Source of the DNA: Phalacrocorax aristotelis
Taxonomy: Eukaryota > Chordata > Aves > Suliformes > Phalacrocoracidae
Assembly: GCF_949628215.1 (NCBI RefSeq)
Contig: NC_134288.1
Coordinates: 10,981,682-11,045,681, forward strand
Length of the DNA stretch: 64,000 nt
Direction: 5' to 3'
A program made the position numbers and the translations under genes. Positions 24,050-36,579 of the stretch are shown here, piece by piece. Under the pieces are notes generated by a model. That model was not told the origin of the DNA, did not search any database, and saw only the letters and a program-made list of their open reading frames with translations. Numbering within the stretch: position 1 is the stretch's first letter; the number at the start of each line of letters is the position of its first letter.

Positions 24050-24640
24050 CCTCCACGGCTGCTGTTAATAGGTTAATGAGACCCTCGTCTGGCGGAGTTA
24101 GAGTGCCTGGCTTTCTAAGATAAAACTATCCAGCAACATTAGGAGGTTGGGCCTCTTTATGACTGAACGCCATTCATCCTGAGTACACAAGAGCTCGCAA
24201 ATTTAATAAGCAGAATCCATTTCAGCCCCGTGGCCTGCCATGGCAACAGGAGAGAGGGGCTCCAGCCTCGGCTGCTCAGGCATCATTATCTCCAGGGCCA
24301 TCTGCTCCAGAGAAGCACAATCCCAAACTCATTTAAATAGAGCCAGCCTGAAATATGTGACGATTTTTCCCAGTCTCCCCCACCCTATTGGCTCCCCCCC
24401 TCCCCGCGCGTGGCTACACCTCCGCACACAAGTAGGTGGAGATGTAATATTCAAAGGGTGAGGAGAGGGTACGGGAGATAAGATTATAGAGATAATGAAC
24501 TGAGGGAAGGCGAACGGGGGAGGGAGGAACTTTCCTCCTTTGGCCGCTGTTCGCTGAGAAAGCAAGAGGTTGCAATAAATTATAAATGTATTTTTCAAAT
24601 CATCTTCTTGGAAGAAATATTTCATAAGCAATGATTCATC
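24050..24640. promoter_or_regulatory. Candidate enhancer with RFX X-box-like and GATA sites
   Basis: Includes GTTAATAGGTTAATGAG at 24,063-24,079, AATTTAATAAG near 24,200, an RFX X-box-like CTGCCATGGCAAC at about 24,235-24,247, CATTTAAATAG near 24,330, and GATAAG / GATAAT at 24,477-24,482 and 24,491-24,496. The sequence is unique and has the motif-rich, repeat-free character of long conserved noncoding elements. This is one of the strongest candidates upstream of the CpG domain. Conservation and activity are inferred. Confidence 0.4.
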
Positions 24641-27600
24641 ACCCTCCCCAGAAGTCAGGCCCTCTGGAACAATTAAGCGGTGAAGAAAACTAACCCAACT
24701 AATTCATTTCTTTTCCTGCTTTCTGACTGACGGTGCACTGTCCTTGTCATAAAAGGATACAATAAATTACTGCATTCCTAAACACGTTCACCCCTCCTAA
24801 CTGGGACATTTTGGAAAGAAAATGGGAGGGGTTAGGGGGGAGGGCGTCCAGTCCTTGTGAAGCTCAGACAGTTTGCTCCCATGCGCATGCTGCCTCATGT
24901 TTAGGGGCTCCCAAGCCAAAATTTGGGATGGGGAACCATAACAGCTTGCTGAGATGAGTGGCCTTAGGTCCATCCCTGAAGGGGATGGGGGGGACATGGG
25001 CTTTGACAGAGAGACATAAACAAGAGGATGCAAAGTTGCACCATGCCTCTGCTTCTGCATTAAGTCATTTTTAATGCATCCGTTTTATTTCGGATGTAAC
25101 GCACTGCTTGCAGGCGCAGCAGATGCAGGAGGTGTGAGAAGCAGTGTGAGCCAAGGCAGGGGCAATGGGGGATACCAGCAGGTGGTTTTACAAGTCATTA
25201 CCCCAACAGTGTGTAAAGTTGGGGGAGCACTTCACTCCCGGTAGCTGGGAGGAGAAGGCGAAGGGCAAGCACCAGGGAGCCCCAGGGAGGCGTCCCAGTT
25301 GGCACCCAGGCTGGGAAGGGTGTTTCTCTGCCTGGCCCCTGCACCACGGCTCTGCACAGTGGGAGAGATGTTGTGGCCAGAGGGGAAAGAAGTTACTGCA
25401 GAGATTTCTGAAAGATGTCATTTCTCGTTTGTTTTCTGCCAGGGTCTTCTGACCTCTGCTCACTGGGTCACAGGAGTAAGTCCTTCATGGGCTAAAAGAT
25501 GGGTTTCCTCTGCAAAGGTGGAGGCAGCACCTGTCTTCTGAGCATCCCTGACCCTCCTGAGTCAGTAAATGTGTCTGGAAACACTTTCCCTGCCTGTTAT
25601 CCTGTTTCTGGCTCTGCATCCGTGCAGCACGCATACACCACACAGCATGAGCACTCACATACATGCACAGAGGTGTTGAGGCTGTGGATGGGATGCTCCA
25701 GCCCCATTAGCTTTCAGGACAGGTATGCCGTGGGATGTATGACTTTGCCAGCTGCCAGCTCATGCATATGCAGTGCTGGGGTCTCGTTCGCCTGACGCAC
25801 CTACCTGCCAAGTTTCCTGGCTCCACTCTGAGGCATGTGGAGTTCATGTGGTTTATAAGGAGTGAGGCTGCAGTACATCAACAAGATCAAATGAAAGCGC
25901 AGAAATGCATCTGGGGGGTGAAATGAAATCATATATATTCATTACATTTATTTAGTGATGTTAAGCCTCCCAGTGCCCATAACACCCTGTATATGCTTCC
26001 ATTATTCACCTGCAGCGGAGGCAGCCACCTCTGGGAGAAAGCATGGCAGATGGCCAGAAAGCCAGCGCAGCATCACCGAGGCGGGGATGTGATGAATGCC
26101 TGCAAGGATGGACACCTCTGCCCTGGCCCCTGGGAGAGTTGAAGGAGGCAGAATGGAATTATATGTCTTGGAAACAGAGGTTTTCCACTGTCGACTGAGT
26201 CCTGGGGTATTTCAGCATCTGCTTCTGTGGAGTTTTGCAAAAGTAGTGATTGCTCAGGTGAGGAAATTGTGGTTACCATTGGTGGACATCCCTGGGCAAT
26301 GCAACCACACATGTGCAAGACACTCTGGGTGACCAAGGTGCTCAGCATCCAGTCCTGGAGGCTGAAACTGCTTTGGTTGCATCCCTTACTTTGCAGGGAT
26401 ATACTAAAAGATATAATCTTTTAGTGTTCACTAACTCAAGTTGTCAAGTCATTGATTAGGAAGACTCAGCAAACCCCGGGTGATAAATAGCATATGACAT
26501 ATTAACTTATATAGAAAGCCTCTATTGCTTTGAAATGTTTTTATGTTGATAAATTGGAGGGTCTACCACAAAATCCATAATAATGTGTTTTTCTGTGTAG
26601 CTCAGTTAGAAATTATAAGGTACCAAGTGTTATCAGAGATGAATAAGCTTCAAAGTGTTTGCAGAAGTATTTTAATTTATTAAATCTGCAGAATAGTTGA
26701 AAAACTCATAAGAACAGTTTCACTGCAAGTTTCTCAGCTTTTCCTTTTCCTGGACTGGCTAACACCACACAAAGACCTGAACTTAACCAGGCCTTTGAGT
26801 TCTCATGCTAGGCAGAGATTTGGCCAACAAACAAACAAATAAAAACCCTTTATGAACAGACAAGTTCAGCTCCCGTTTTCATATTTAGAAGAAAAATTAT
26901 TTCCTCTAAAGAAATTTCCAACCATTTTATCTCCTTATGTAAACCCTTGTCAGAAATGTCCCAGGAACTGATATTCACAGTAACACACAGTGTTCACTCC
27001 AGATGAAAGGAAAACCAGATGTCTTTGCAGACAGACTGATAGTGCAAACTCCATCTGATTCTCTGTGAAATCTCAGCCTGGAGTTTCATGGACTTCCTTT
27101 CACCAGCCAGCCTAGACTCTTGCCTTAAGCGCATACATTCAATTATTTAGCAAGGAAAATGGGCTCCTGTAACTAATAAAATATCTGATTTAGCCCCTTA
27201 ATCCCATCCTAACATCTTTAAACCAGTGCCAACACAGGTGAGACCTCTGGGAGAGGAAAGCTAAATATTGCTTTCTGCCTTGTGGCTTGCTTTCAAACGT
27301 ACATTTCATTCCATCTCTGTTGTTCAGAATTAATGCTGCAAGGAGAGCGGCAGAAAGCTTTTCTAGGAAGGCATGGCAAATGCCCAGCTCCAGCAGAGAC
27401 CAGCCTACCACCGTGCAGATCCGCTGTAACACGGGTAATTCATCCCGGATGGCAAAGGCTGGGCTTGTTTTTTTGAAATGCTCATCTGTTAGCAACAGGA
27501 GAAAACCAACTCATGGGTCAAAGCTCTCGGAGCAAATCTTTCTGCCTTATTTTTCAGGTTTTAAGAGATAAAGGACAAAGCCCAGCAGGTGGGAAGGAAG

Positions 27601-28259
27601 AGATTGAAATGGGCAGTTTTTCATTCTTCCATAAGCAAATTCTTGGCCGCAATCTCTCCTGCTCCTGCTGCAGTGGCCTAACGTAACTAGACAGCGCAGA
27701 CCGAAATCTTTCTTGCATAATTGTGTGCTTCACTGGACTGACACCGGGAATGAATTTAGCTCACCTGAGGCTCAGCTGGAGATGGGGTGGCTTTCAAGGA
27801 GCTTACGCTCTGTCCCAGTGCATCACCCTTCATTGATTGATCACCTTTTCTGCAGAGTCTGACAAGAGGTATGAAATTATCATTAAAGATGCCCCTCAGA
27901 AAGGCTCTAAGCTGTTTTCTGATCAGATTTACACTGTATTGGGAGGAGTGAGGCAACTAGTGTCTTCCCAGTCTAATTTTGCAGATGATGGAGCTGTCTG
28001 GGGCTAAAAGAATGGCATGGAGGAAAATCTGTGGTGTGAACAAGGTCTGGGTAAGCCCCGAAGATCGGCAGACACCCATCTGATACATTTGATCACGTTA
28101 GCAAAATTTAAAAAAATCAGGAAAATTTGACATTTTCTGACAAAAAAAAAAAATATTTGGATTACTTGTAGTTCAGAAGCATCAGGTTAAAAGTCCAGGA
28201 AAATTTGGGGCAGGCTAGAGTTATAAATGTACCTAACATCCTTCCCGGTATTTATTTCA
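24641..28259. other. Noncoding DNA, no gene seen
   Basis: Unique sequence, AT-rich from about 26,400 to 27,200. It contains the perfect palindrome at 26,403-26,425, listed separately. Frames of 101 codons or fewer overlap on both strands, with no exon-like boundary. Confidence 0.5.
26403..26425. repeat. Perfect 10-bp-arm palindrome with 3-bp spacer
   Basis: The arm ACTAAAAGAT (26,403-26,412) and its exact reverse complement ATCTTTTAGT (26,416-26,425) flank ATA. The match is seen directly. It could be a dimeric protein-binding site, a small hairpin or chance. AT-rich DNA makes chance palindromes commoner. Confidence 0.85.
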
Positions 28260-28900
28260 CATACAGCCTCATTTTCTTGCATATTTTCTATTTTTATTTT
28301 CTTTAATGGGTTTCAGCCGTGATATTTTTAAGAGCACTTTTCCATGCGTAGCAGCTGCCATTGCCATGCTGTCAGCCCGGTTGCCAGGCTTGTGCAGAGC
28401 TTGTGCCAGAATTCTGTTGGTCAACAAGCCGCTGTCAGCGCTGTTGGGCAGCGTGTTTCCACAGCTATCCGTGGAGAGGGGCATCTTCAGGTGATGTAAT
28501 GCTGAATCTCCTTTTTAAAGGACTCAGCCTAAATGTACTCGCCAGTCTGTAGTATTTAATGTGACTATTTAGCACCCTAACAGATGAACTCTCTCCAAAT
28601 TAGCTGGAAAAGCAACGATTTTTAATGCAGGGCTGGTAGAGCAGCTCGTTTGTGCTAATCAAAAGGGAGCGATCAGCTTGAAAATGTCCCCTCTTAATTT
28701 AATGCATGGACTTCAAAAATAAGTTTCTTCAGATGGAGGTGCCTTGAGAACATCCGTTTTTAACTCATTTGAAGTAGTGAATTCCTCTCACTGGACTTAA
28801 TTAAGGACAGGTATTAAAACAAATTGAGGAAGAAGATCTTAGAAGAAAAATGATTTTATTAGGAAACGACTGTAGGGCTTTTTAATTAATGCCAGAACAG
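28260..28900. promoter_or_regulatory. AT-rich candidate conserved noncoding region
   Basis: Includes the palindrome CTTAATTAAG at about 28,797-28,806 and TTTTTAATTAATG near 28,879-28,891, with more TTTTTAA-type cores between. No repeat is recognised. The central part (28,330-28,490) is less AT-rich and has 60-codon frames on both strands that I do not regard as exons. Confidence 0.3.
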
Positions 28901-31900
28901 CTGTCCTTAAACTGTTTCTCTCTTATGAGCAGATTATCCCAGCAAAGGCTAAGAGGCCATGGAAAACAAGGAGAAAGTTCTGTTCAGAGCTTCTGGTCCC
29001 CGTCTGCATCACTATCATCAAAAACCACGGAGCATTTGCCTGGTCCTCCCTTGGATTGCAGCATATTTCTGTTTTCTTACAATATAGACTCATCCCAGTT
29101 TGTTTCTAAGTGAATTGCTTTTTTGTTCATGTTGCATATTCCCTAAACAGTCATATTAGTGGTGACAGCATGTCATTTTGATGGTGTTATGACAGTATGA
29201 CGCCAAACTAGTATTAACATAACATTTCTTTTTAAATCTTGTCTGAAAACATATTGTTCTCCCTTGCCAGCACTTCTCTGTTTCTCTCACCCTTTACCAT
29301 GGGTTCTGGGTTGCCTTTTTTGGTTTAACTCAGTTGTTGCAAGCGGGCTGATATGCAGCATATATGGAGGCATTTTGCTGATCATTCCAGTGATGAGATG
29401 AAGGGAGAGAAGAATAAACCTGTTTGACCAAGGCTGTCCAGAAGCCTCTGGTGGGGGAAAGCCCCAAGCCCACGCTTCCCTGGCTAACACCCTCTTTTGT
29501 CTTATGCTTCACCTTGCTCAGATTTATTGAATTTAGATTTACGAAGGTTAGGTTTCAAGATCCCCATTGCTACTGTAGAAATATTTATATTTCTTCTACT
29601 TTTTTATTCTACAGCCTCAATTAAAAGGTGGACTCTGATGACCCCCAAATGGTGAAATCAGTCTTAAATTCAGAAAGCTCATGAAGAGGGGAGACCTGTA
29701 ACTCGGGGGACAAGGAGCTCTCTGTGTGCATGAGGGGGATGAGCAGAAGCTTTTACTTGCTTGAACAACCTGCTTTTCTGATCTGAGGTCTGCAGGACTC
29801 TTGCTCAGAGATTGAGCTAGTTTGGATGGGAAATCAAAATTGTTTGCTAAATAACAAACATTTTTTAGAAGGAAAGTAGAATAGAGCTGTTTGTTTTCAG
29901 AGAAAAAGATTTTTATGTTAAAAGTGAGCAACAGGAGTGCAGGAAGTGCTTCCAGTCCCTGCTACATGCAGGCAGTGGGGTGCAAAAGCCTGGGCAAACA
30001 CCTGCCTTGGAGGGAGCCTAAATTGCCAAGGAGGAGCTACAGCCATTGAAATGGAGAATAAAACGAAAGGCCTTTCCTGCAGTACCCTCATGCAAGGCAG
30101 AAGCTGGCTGGCAGACACCGGCCAACCCACCGCCCTGTCAGGTAAAGTGCTTTTCCCTTGTTGCTGGAGAGGACTGGGAGAAGGTGACACCAAAAAGAGC
30201 AGCTCTGCACCGGGAGCTGCCAGGGAGCCCCGAGGGCCGAGGCATTGCTCTGCCTCCTCGTGCAACCGATCTGTCAAAACCTGGGGGCATCTTTGCCCGA
30301 CCCCTCTCACCTCCCCAGGAGGACGAATATGCCCTGGTGCAGATTGGCTTAGCGTGTTGCTGGCTGCAAGGTTTTCCTGGCTCTCAGCCTGTTAGTGATG
30401 AAGGGAGGATGGGAGGGGGCCCTGCGATACGATGCACAGTAAAGCTCCCTGACAGCCCAATGATGGGGATGAAACACCTACTTTCCTCTCCAATGGCCTG
30501 TGGATGAGCACAGACCCCATCCCCATCACCCTGGACATCTGCATCCCACAGCTCCTCCATGTCCCTTGCCCCCAGCCCCTTCCTCACAGCAAACCTTTGC
30601 TCAGCTTTTATTTTTGCCTATTTGCTTTCCCATCCCTCCTCCTGCTCCCTGACCTGACAAGCTCTCCTTTTAGCAGAGTATTAATTATCATCACAGTGCT
30701 GGGACTAGTAATTATCCCTCCCTTGTGCTTTATGGGCTTCCCAGCATGGCTTGCAACGAGGACAGGGTGAAATGGCTCAGCTGGCAAGGGGCTCGTGGTG
30801 TGTGTCTCTGAGCTATGGTAATTGTCCTGTGCCAGAGAGGAGAGAAGGAGACGAAGAATAAGAAAAAGGAGAAAAACACCTCTTTGGAGTCAATGGGGAC
30901 TTGGAGAACTTGGCTTGTAGCCTTTGACCAGGGTGTTTTCTTCCCAGTGGCTCCCAGAGTTTATAACGGAGAAGAAAAATAGGGGTAACCTTAGGCTATC
31001 CACCAGGAGATGGAGAAGCCCAGGAGGGCTAAGAGGATAATAATGATGTTTGCCAGTGCTGAGAAACTCCCTTGTAACAAGACACGTGAGAAAAAATCCT
31101 CAGAGACCAACAGAGGGGTCATAGGGAGAAGATTGCAGGGATGTGGGTACACCTTCCTGCTCCTCTGTGGGAATTTGCAGAGGCTTTACATTTGATGGGG
31201 GATGGCTCACGTTTCCTCTCAGGGCTCGCATGGGCTGGCCAGGCACAACCGGGCACAGCAGCACTCATTTGGTTATCTCACTGATATTAATGACCATGTT
31301 AGTGCCCAGTTTATGGGATCTGTCCAAAATAATTCATACTTATTTAGTGCATTGCATTTCACCCAGCATTTTAAATTAAAAACTCTGTGTTTAACTCTGC
31401 CCCCCTCACACCACCAGACTATTTCTGTAGTAACTTGCTGTACTTCTATGCCAAAACTGCATGGTGACCGGCTTGCCAAGGCTGCTGCTTCGAGATGTTC
31501 ATCACTGGCTGATGTGACCTGGCTTGGGACGCGGTAGCTGTGGCGAGCCCAGCGAGGAGGCACCGCCTGGGACGGCAGAGCCAGAGACCATCGAGGTGGG
31601 AGGCCAGACGCCGTCCAAGGCACACAGTGCTACCACTGCTGCCAGAAACGCAACGCTTCTCTGTCACGAATAGGGTAAAAAAAAAAAAATAGTAGGAAAA
31701 ACACTCTCTGGACAAAACTGTGAATTTTTCTTTGGCAAAATGACAACACTGCTAGTGAAAATTGCCTTTCATTACAGCAGGGAGGGGAAAGGGAGATAAA
31801 AATGAAATAAGCTGTGCTTTTCCTCCCTTTATGTCCTTTTTGCAAACCTGTAAGGATTCTTTCTGTCTTTTCCACCTCCAGTTTCCTCCAGCAGTGTGAA

Positions 31901-32764
31901 GTTTTATTACAATTTATTGCGTATTTGTCTAGGAATTTAGGGACCTCAAGCAAATCACAGTCCCAATCTGGCAAGCACCGCTAATAGACACAGGAAGAGG
32001 CAATGTGTACTCTGAGCACCTTTTACTCAAAACAGAGAAGCCCAGTGTCAGAGGGAAAATGGGTGAAGACATTTTCCCTTGGCCACCCTCAAAAATCAGT
32101 GGCAGGAGTAGAAATGAAATCCAGACCTCCTACTTCCTAGGTCCTTGTGAGAACCTGCCCACCTGGGAACTTTTTTCCGAGTATTAACGATTAATTGTCA
32201 CAATGAAGCTGGGATGCCAATGTTTTAAGCCAGAAAGCAGCATCCTGCCCTTGCTGCTGCTCTGCCCCATTCTCAGTGTTGGGACAAATTGCACCCATGA
32301 GACCTGAGGTATGCAGGTGTGCACCAACCCACTCGATGGCTGCTGACAGAAGTGCCCACATGCAGCATCTTGGACGTTGTAAGATCGAACTCTGCAGCTT
32401 TTCCCTGTGCTGATGCAGAGTGCAGGAAGTGCTTGACTTTGGTAGGCCAGCGCTGGTAAGCCATGGAGGACACTTAATCCACAGAGGCACACTGTGCAAG
32501 TAAATCCTCCTAGTTCAGGCTGGAAACCCTGCCCCTGGGGAGTTAGATAGAGGTCATTTGCCCATATCAACAGGAGGAGACAAAAATACGCCCACCGAGG
32601 TGGTGATCGTCCCTGCAAATATAGTTGTCCTGAGAAACTTCACCATCAAACACATAAGCATTGCACCTCTGCCTTTGCAGCAAGGGATATTTGAGCATCT
32701 TCTCTGATACAGTGGAGCCAGCTGGGCTTTTGGGCTCTGGGCTAAGGAAGATGATACTTAACTC
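28901..32764. other. Noncoding DNA, weak candidate element at 31,250-31,400
   Basis: No exon supported. The 152-153-codon overlapping plus frames at 29,937-30,507 and the 130-codon minus frame at 29,918-30,310 shadow one another. The stretch 31,250-31,400 is AT-rich, with GATATTAATGACC and AATTCATACTTATTTAG-type sequence, and may be a regulatory element. A short A run lies at about 31,678-31,690. Confidence 0.45.
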
Positions 32765-32815
32765 TTAACTCTGCCAGTGACTCTCTATGAAACCTTGGTC
32801 AAATCACTTGCCACT
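32765..32815 (+). mobile_element. MIR-like SINE fragment, left part
   Basis: The blocks ACTCTGCCAGTGACT, then ACCTTGGTCAAATCACTTGCC, match the MIR core order CTCTGCCACTTACT ... ACCTTGGGCAAGTCACTTAACC by eye. The expected continuation (TGTGCCTCAGTTTCC-like) is missing here and appears about 240 bp downstream. Confidence 0.55.
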
Positions 32816-33039
32816 TTGAAGAGGGTGGAAGAAAATTCAGTACAGCAGCTCCTGAGGGTGGGAAGCCCAAGCTTTCCATGTGCTTAGAGGAGGAGAGCAC
32901 CAAACCAAGCTGATGAGAGTGCCAGCACGGCTTCAGCCTCCTCCCACCACTGGTTTGGGGCAGCCCTGGATAACAGGCAGCCTGCACTGACTGTCACTTT
33001 CTTGGCTGCTGCCTCTCTGGCTCAGCAAAGACAGTCCAA

Positions 33040-33115
33040 ATATGGTCCTAAATCACCATGTGCCTCAATTTCCCCATCTGTTAAATGAGGCTAATCATCA
33101 CTTTCGATTTTTCAT
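33040..33115 (+). mobile_element. MIR-like SINE fragment, right part
   Basis: TGTGCCTCAATTTCCCCATCTG followed by TTAAATGAGGCTAATCATC matches the MIR 3' core (TGTGCCTCAGTTTCCTCATCTG, then TAAAATGGGGATAATAAT). A copy of AAATCAC at 33,050-33,056 precedes it and repeats the AAATCAC at 32,801-32,807 of the left fragment. Either one MIR was split by a roughly 240-bp insertion or two partial copies lie side by side. Confidence 0.6.
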
Positions 33116-35832
33116 TGTCAGCATTGCACTGCCATGCAGAACGTAGCAGAAAAGGGCTTTGTCAATGAGGGTGAGCAACACTCTGGAGCAGAGCAGCTCC
33201 CCTGGTTGGGCATCCCCCATCCACAGTGGCTCTTCTGATTTCAGGCATGTGCACGTCCCTCCCGCACACCAGATAACAAACTGGCTCGGGAAACTGCATC
33301 CGTCCTCCATCACGTCTGAAGGCAGATTGCTCACGGGTGGAGGAAATCTCCTGGAGAGTGAACCTTGTCAGCAAAAATGCAAATATTTGGAGACAAAGTG
33401 TTCGTTACAGCAGAACTTGATTTCAGGGTCAACCCTTTTTGCAGCAAATTGTTAGCCAGCTAAAATGTTTATTGTCACCACACTCTAGCAGTTTTGACAG
33501 TACCTATCAAGTTGAGCTTGACAATATCTGCATACTGCTTCTCTGGCTTTCCGTTGCGCAGCCATGAGAGAGGTGCTGGAGGAAGAGCTTTAAGACAGAA
33601 GCAAACAGTCTACAGATAACTGGAATTATCCCCTTCTTTGTGAAAAAGCCACAGCTGCTGCAGACCAGGGGAGTTGTTTAAGAAGGGGAAAGTATAACAC
33701 AGGCTGTTGGTAAGATGGTAGTGGAGTGCAGTGAAACATTCTGGTGGATAGGGTTTGTTGGGGTTTTTTTTCAGATGTAAAACTGCATGCATGGAATAAA
33801 CTCCCCCTGGTCTGGCAGTGCATCAGCAGAAATCACAGCCTACATAAGGACAGTATTTCCTTTGGTCTTTCTCTGCGTGAGCCACATGTCTTCTTAGGAC
33901 CCACAGCAGGGAACCATCTAGATATCAGTGGAGTTTCTGTGATTTTTCTCCATTCTCATTTGTTCTTTCTTCAGCTCCAGAGTTGAATCTGGTCCCCCTA
34001 ATGCCTGCACACAACTAAGGCCAGTGGCACCTGGGAAGAGGATCACATCGCTGGCAAGTCCAGAGCCCAAAGGGATAAGCTCCCAAGTCTTTGCACTGTG
34101 CTCTGAGACCAGAGGACTGGGGGAGCCAGGGCCAGCTCTGCCTCACTCATGAAGTGGGGGAAAGGGGAGGCAGCAGCAGGAATGTGAGAGAAAACAAGAA
34201 CCAGGGTGAGATGCTGATGAAAACACCAGGAAGGAGTGGAAAAGAGAGCTGCAGCCACAGGGCCTGCTCCTGCACATTTTGAGGCTCCCTTTGCTAGACA
34301 AAAGACAACAGCTTCCAGCTCAAAGATGAACTAATTTTACCCTGCTTTTCTCTCCTCTGTGTCTTTACCTTTTCCCCAGCTGAAGCGCAGGGAAGGTGGG
34401 CCAGTCTGGAGCCACTGCGAATGGGTTTCATTTCCTTGCTTGCTGGAGCTGAGTGAAGGCTGTTTCATCTCAACAGGCTGCTCCCAACACCCCTTAATTT
34501 GAGATCTCCTACACGCAGGAAGCAATGGAGTTAAGTGACCTTGCTGAATTCAGGCCGCTGCAGCTGCAGGAGAACAGGGAAGGAAAAGAAAAGAGGGGAG
34601 GAGGAGGAGGCACTTTGCTGTCTCCCATTAAAGCCCCAAGAGGCTGAAGATGAGAGAGCAAAAGTTTCAAATTGCCAGAACATAATTCTGAAAGTCATTT
34701 TCCAAGTGTAGAGCGCTCCACAATGTCACCTCTCATCTTGCAAAGTGGGGATTGAAGGGACAATAAAGCACAGAATATTCTGCAAAGACAGAACTGCTAA
34801 TTCAAAGACAGAAGAGGTGCCAGACCCCAAACAGGCTGTCTCACACCCGCTTCTGCTGGGAGATCTGTGCAGTCAGATGTAGCTGTACAGGGGGCCCAGT
34901 TCCAGCTCCTTTATGAGCCATATTCAGCCTGGGTGAGTGATCTGGCTAAGCTGGTCCTTCTATGAGTAAGGAACTCAAAAAAAAAGCCCACCTGTTCAAC
35001 AGTTGCCCTTTTAATTTGACACAAACTCCTGACTTTCAATTCAGTCCAATGATGTTGATAATGATTATTAGTATTATTATTTTCTTAGACCTCCCTGAGA
35101 CCAGCAGAAGACCATGATGGATGAACAGAAGAAAAGGTGCACTTTGATATTCAAACACACCCCTGTCCCAATCCAGCAAAGCTGTTCCTCCCCACTCCCT
35201 CTTCCAGCTCTCTCTGTTCAAAGAAATCTGCATTAAGGAGTTAGCTGTATTCATCAAAGAGTTCGGCCCAGGATCTTGCACCAAAGAGTGAATTAGCCTC
35301 TTGCTCTACGTTCTTTGTCAACCTTTATACCAACCGCATCCCCACTTATGTTTATAAAATAAAAAATTACCCAAATATACAGGCATGCCCTGCTGAGATA
35401 AATTGCATTCAACTCTCCTTCAGTTCATATATCAGCTTTGTCCCAGGCTCTTTATTGCTGGTGCCACCTGCCCCTCCAAGCACAGGTTTTCCCCCTTTTC
35501 CTTTCCCAAATGACCCGAGCTGAGGCTTGGGAGGGCTCTTCCTCTGCAAATGCAGTTATTTACCCACCCAGGTCAGGGTGCTGTGTTTTCACATTGATGA
35601 TGATCAGGCTTTTTGCCAAGCATTCCCTCCTCACTCCCGCTTTCAGAAGTGGCACTTCCCCCTCTCTGCAGGTCAGGGATGACCTGCAGGAGCTGGCCTT
35701 GTTTTCATCTAGGGTAATGAGCAGAACATGGGGGAGTCACACAACCTAGGGAAGGCACTTTGCCCTCCAAGCCAATGGGGTAAGAAAGTTCAGTGCTGTC
35801 TCACATATTAATCACAATCCTGGTTAGTTTTC
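33116..35832. other. Noncoding DNA, no gene seen
   Basis: Unique sequence. An AT-rich patch lies at about 35,340-35,420. No exon-like frame: the longest is 103 codons at 35,438-35,749 with no splice boundaries. No RNA gene or further repeat recognised. Confidence 0.5.

Positions 35833-35893
<61 letters not shown>
35833..35893. repeat. (TTA)n microsatellite, about 20 units
   Basis: About 61 bp of uninterrupted TTA/ATT trinucleotide repeat, the longest perfect microsatellite in the window. Its purity and length predict length polymorphism between individuals. Confidence 0.97.
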
Positions 35894-36579
35894 TCCTGGT
35901 AACTATTTCCCTGCTTTTCCATCTGGGAGGCCAGCAAGAGTGTTCCTCACTGGCCTGTAGCCAGTTTTCTCCAGCTGGGATCAGTTCAATCCAATGTTGC
36001 CATCTGTCCTTTGAGGCAGAGGGACATCCTTTTCCATTTTGGATCTCTCCCAGAAGCAATTCCCCCTTTCCCTTCCCCAATGCACCCTAGACTCGACCAA
36101 AGCATCCAACGAGCTGTGTGTGGCCATCATTAGATTCGTGCATTTCTAAACAGGCTCGGGTGTGCAAGAGGTCCAGCGGCCTGACTGCTGGGCTGCCCAG
36201 AGCCCTGCCAGTCCACAGACTGCCTGCAGGGCTGTGGGATGTCCCCCTGCCCAGCCCTGGGGTGAGCTGGGGGGACTGTCACTCCGCAAGCAAGATACAG
36301 TGTCTTTTGGGTCCTCCCTGATGTAGTGGAGGTGCATGGGGCTTCCTGGGGATGCTTCGCCTGGAGGAGGGTTCTGGTCCCCCCGATCCTCCACCGGGAT
36401 GTGCATCCTGCCCTAATTCACCACAGAAGTGAAGTGCTGAGACCCCCACCGCTGGGGAGGACGGGTCCCCTTCCCCAGCTTCTCCCCCCCTGCCCAGCCA
36501 GGAGGAGGGGGTGGGCGGGGGGGCGAATCCCCGGGGCGGGGGGGGAAGGACACACACCCCAGAGCCATTGTGCGGGGCC

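Noticed and set aside
26590..26630. tRNA A-box-like TAGCTCAGTTAG
   Set aside because: No B box at the expected distance and no cloverleaf pairing.
30770..30830. tRNA A-box-like TGGCTCAGCTGG
   Set aside because: Lacks a B box and acceptor pairing. Treated as chance.
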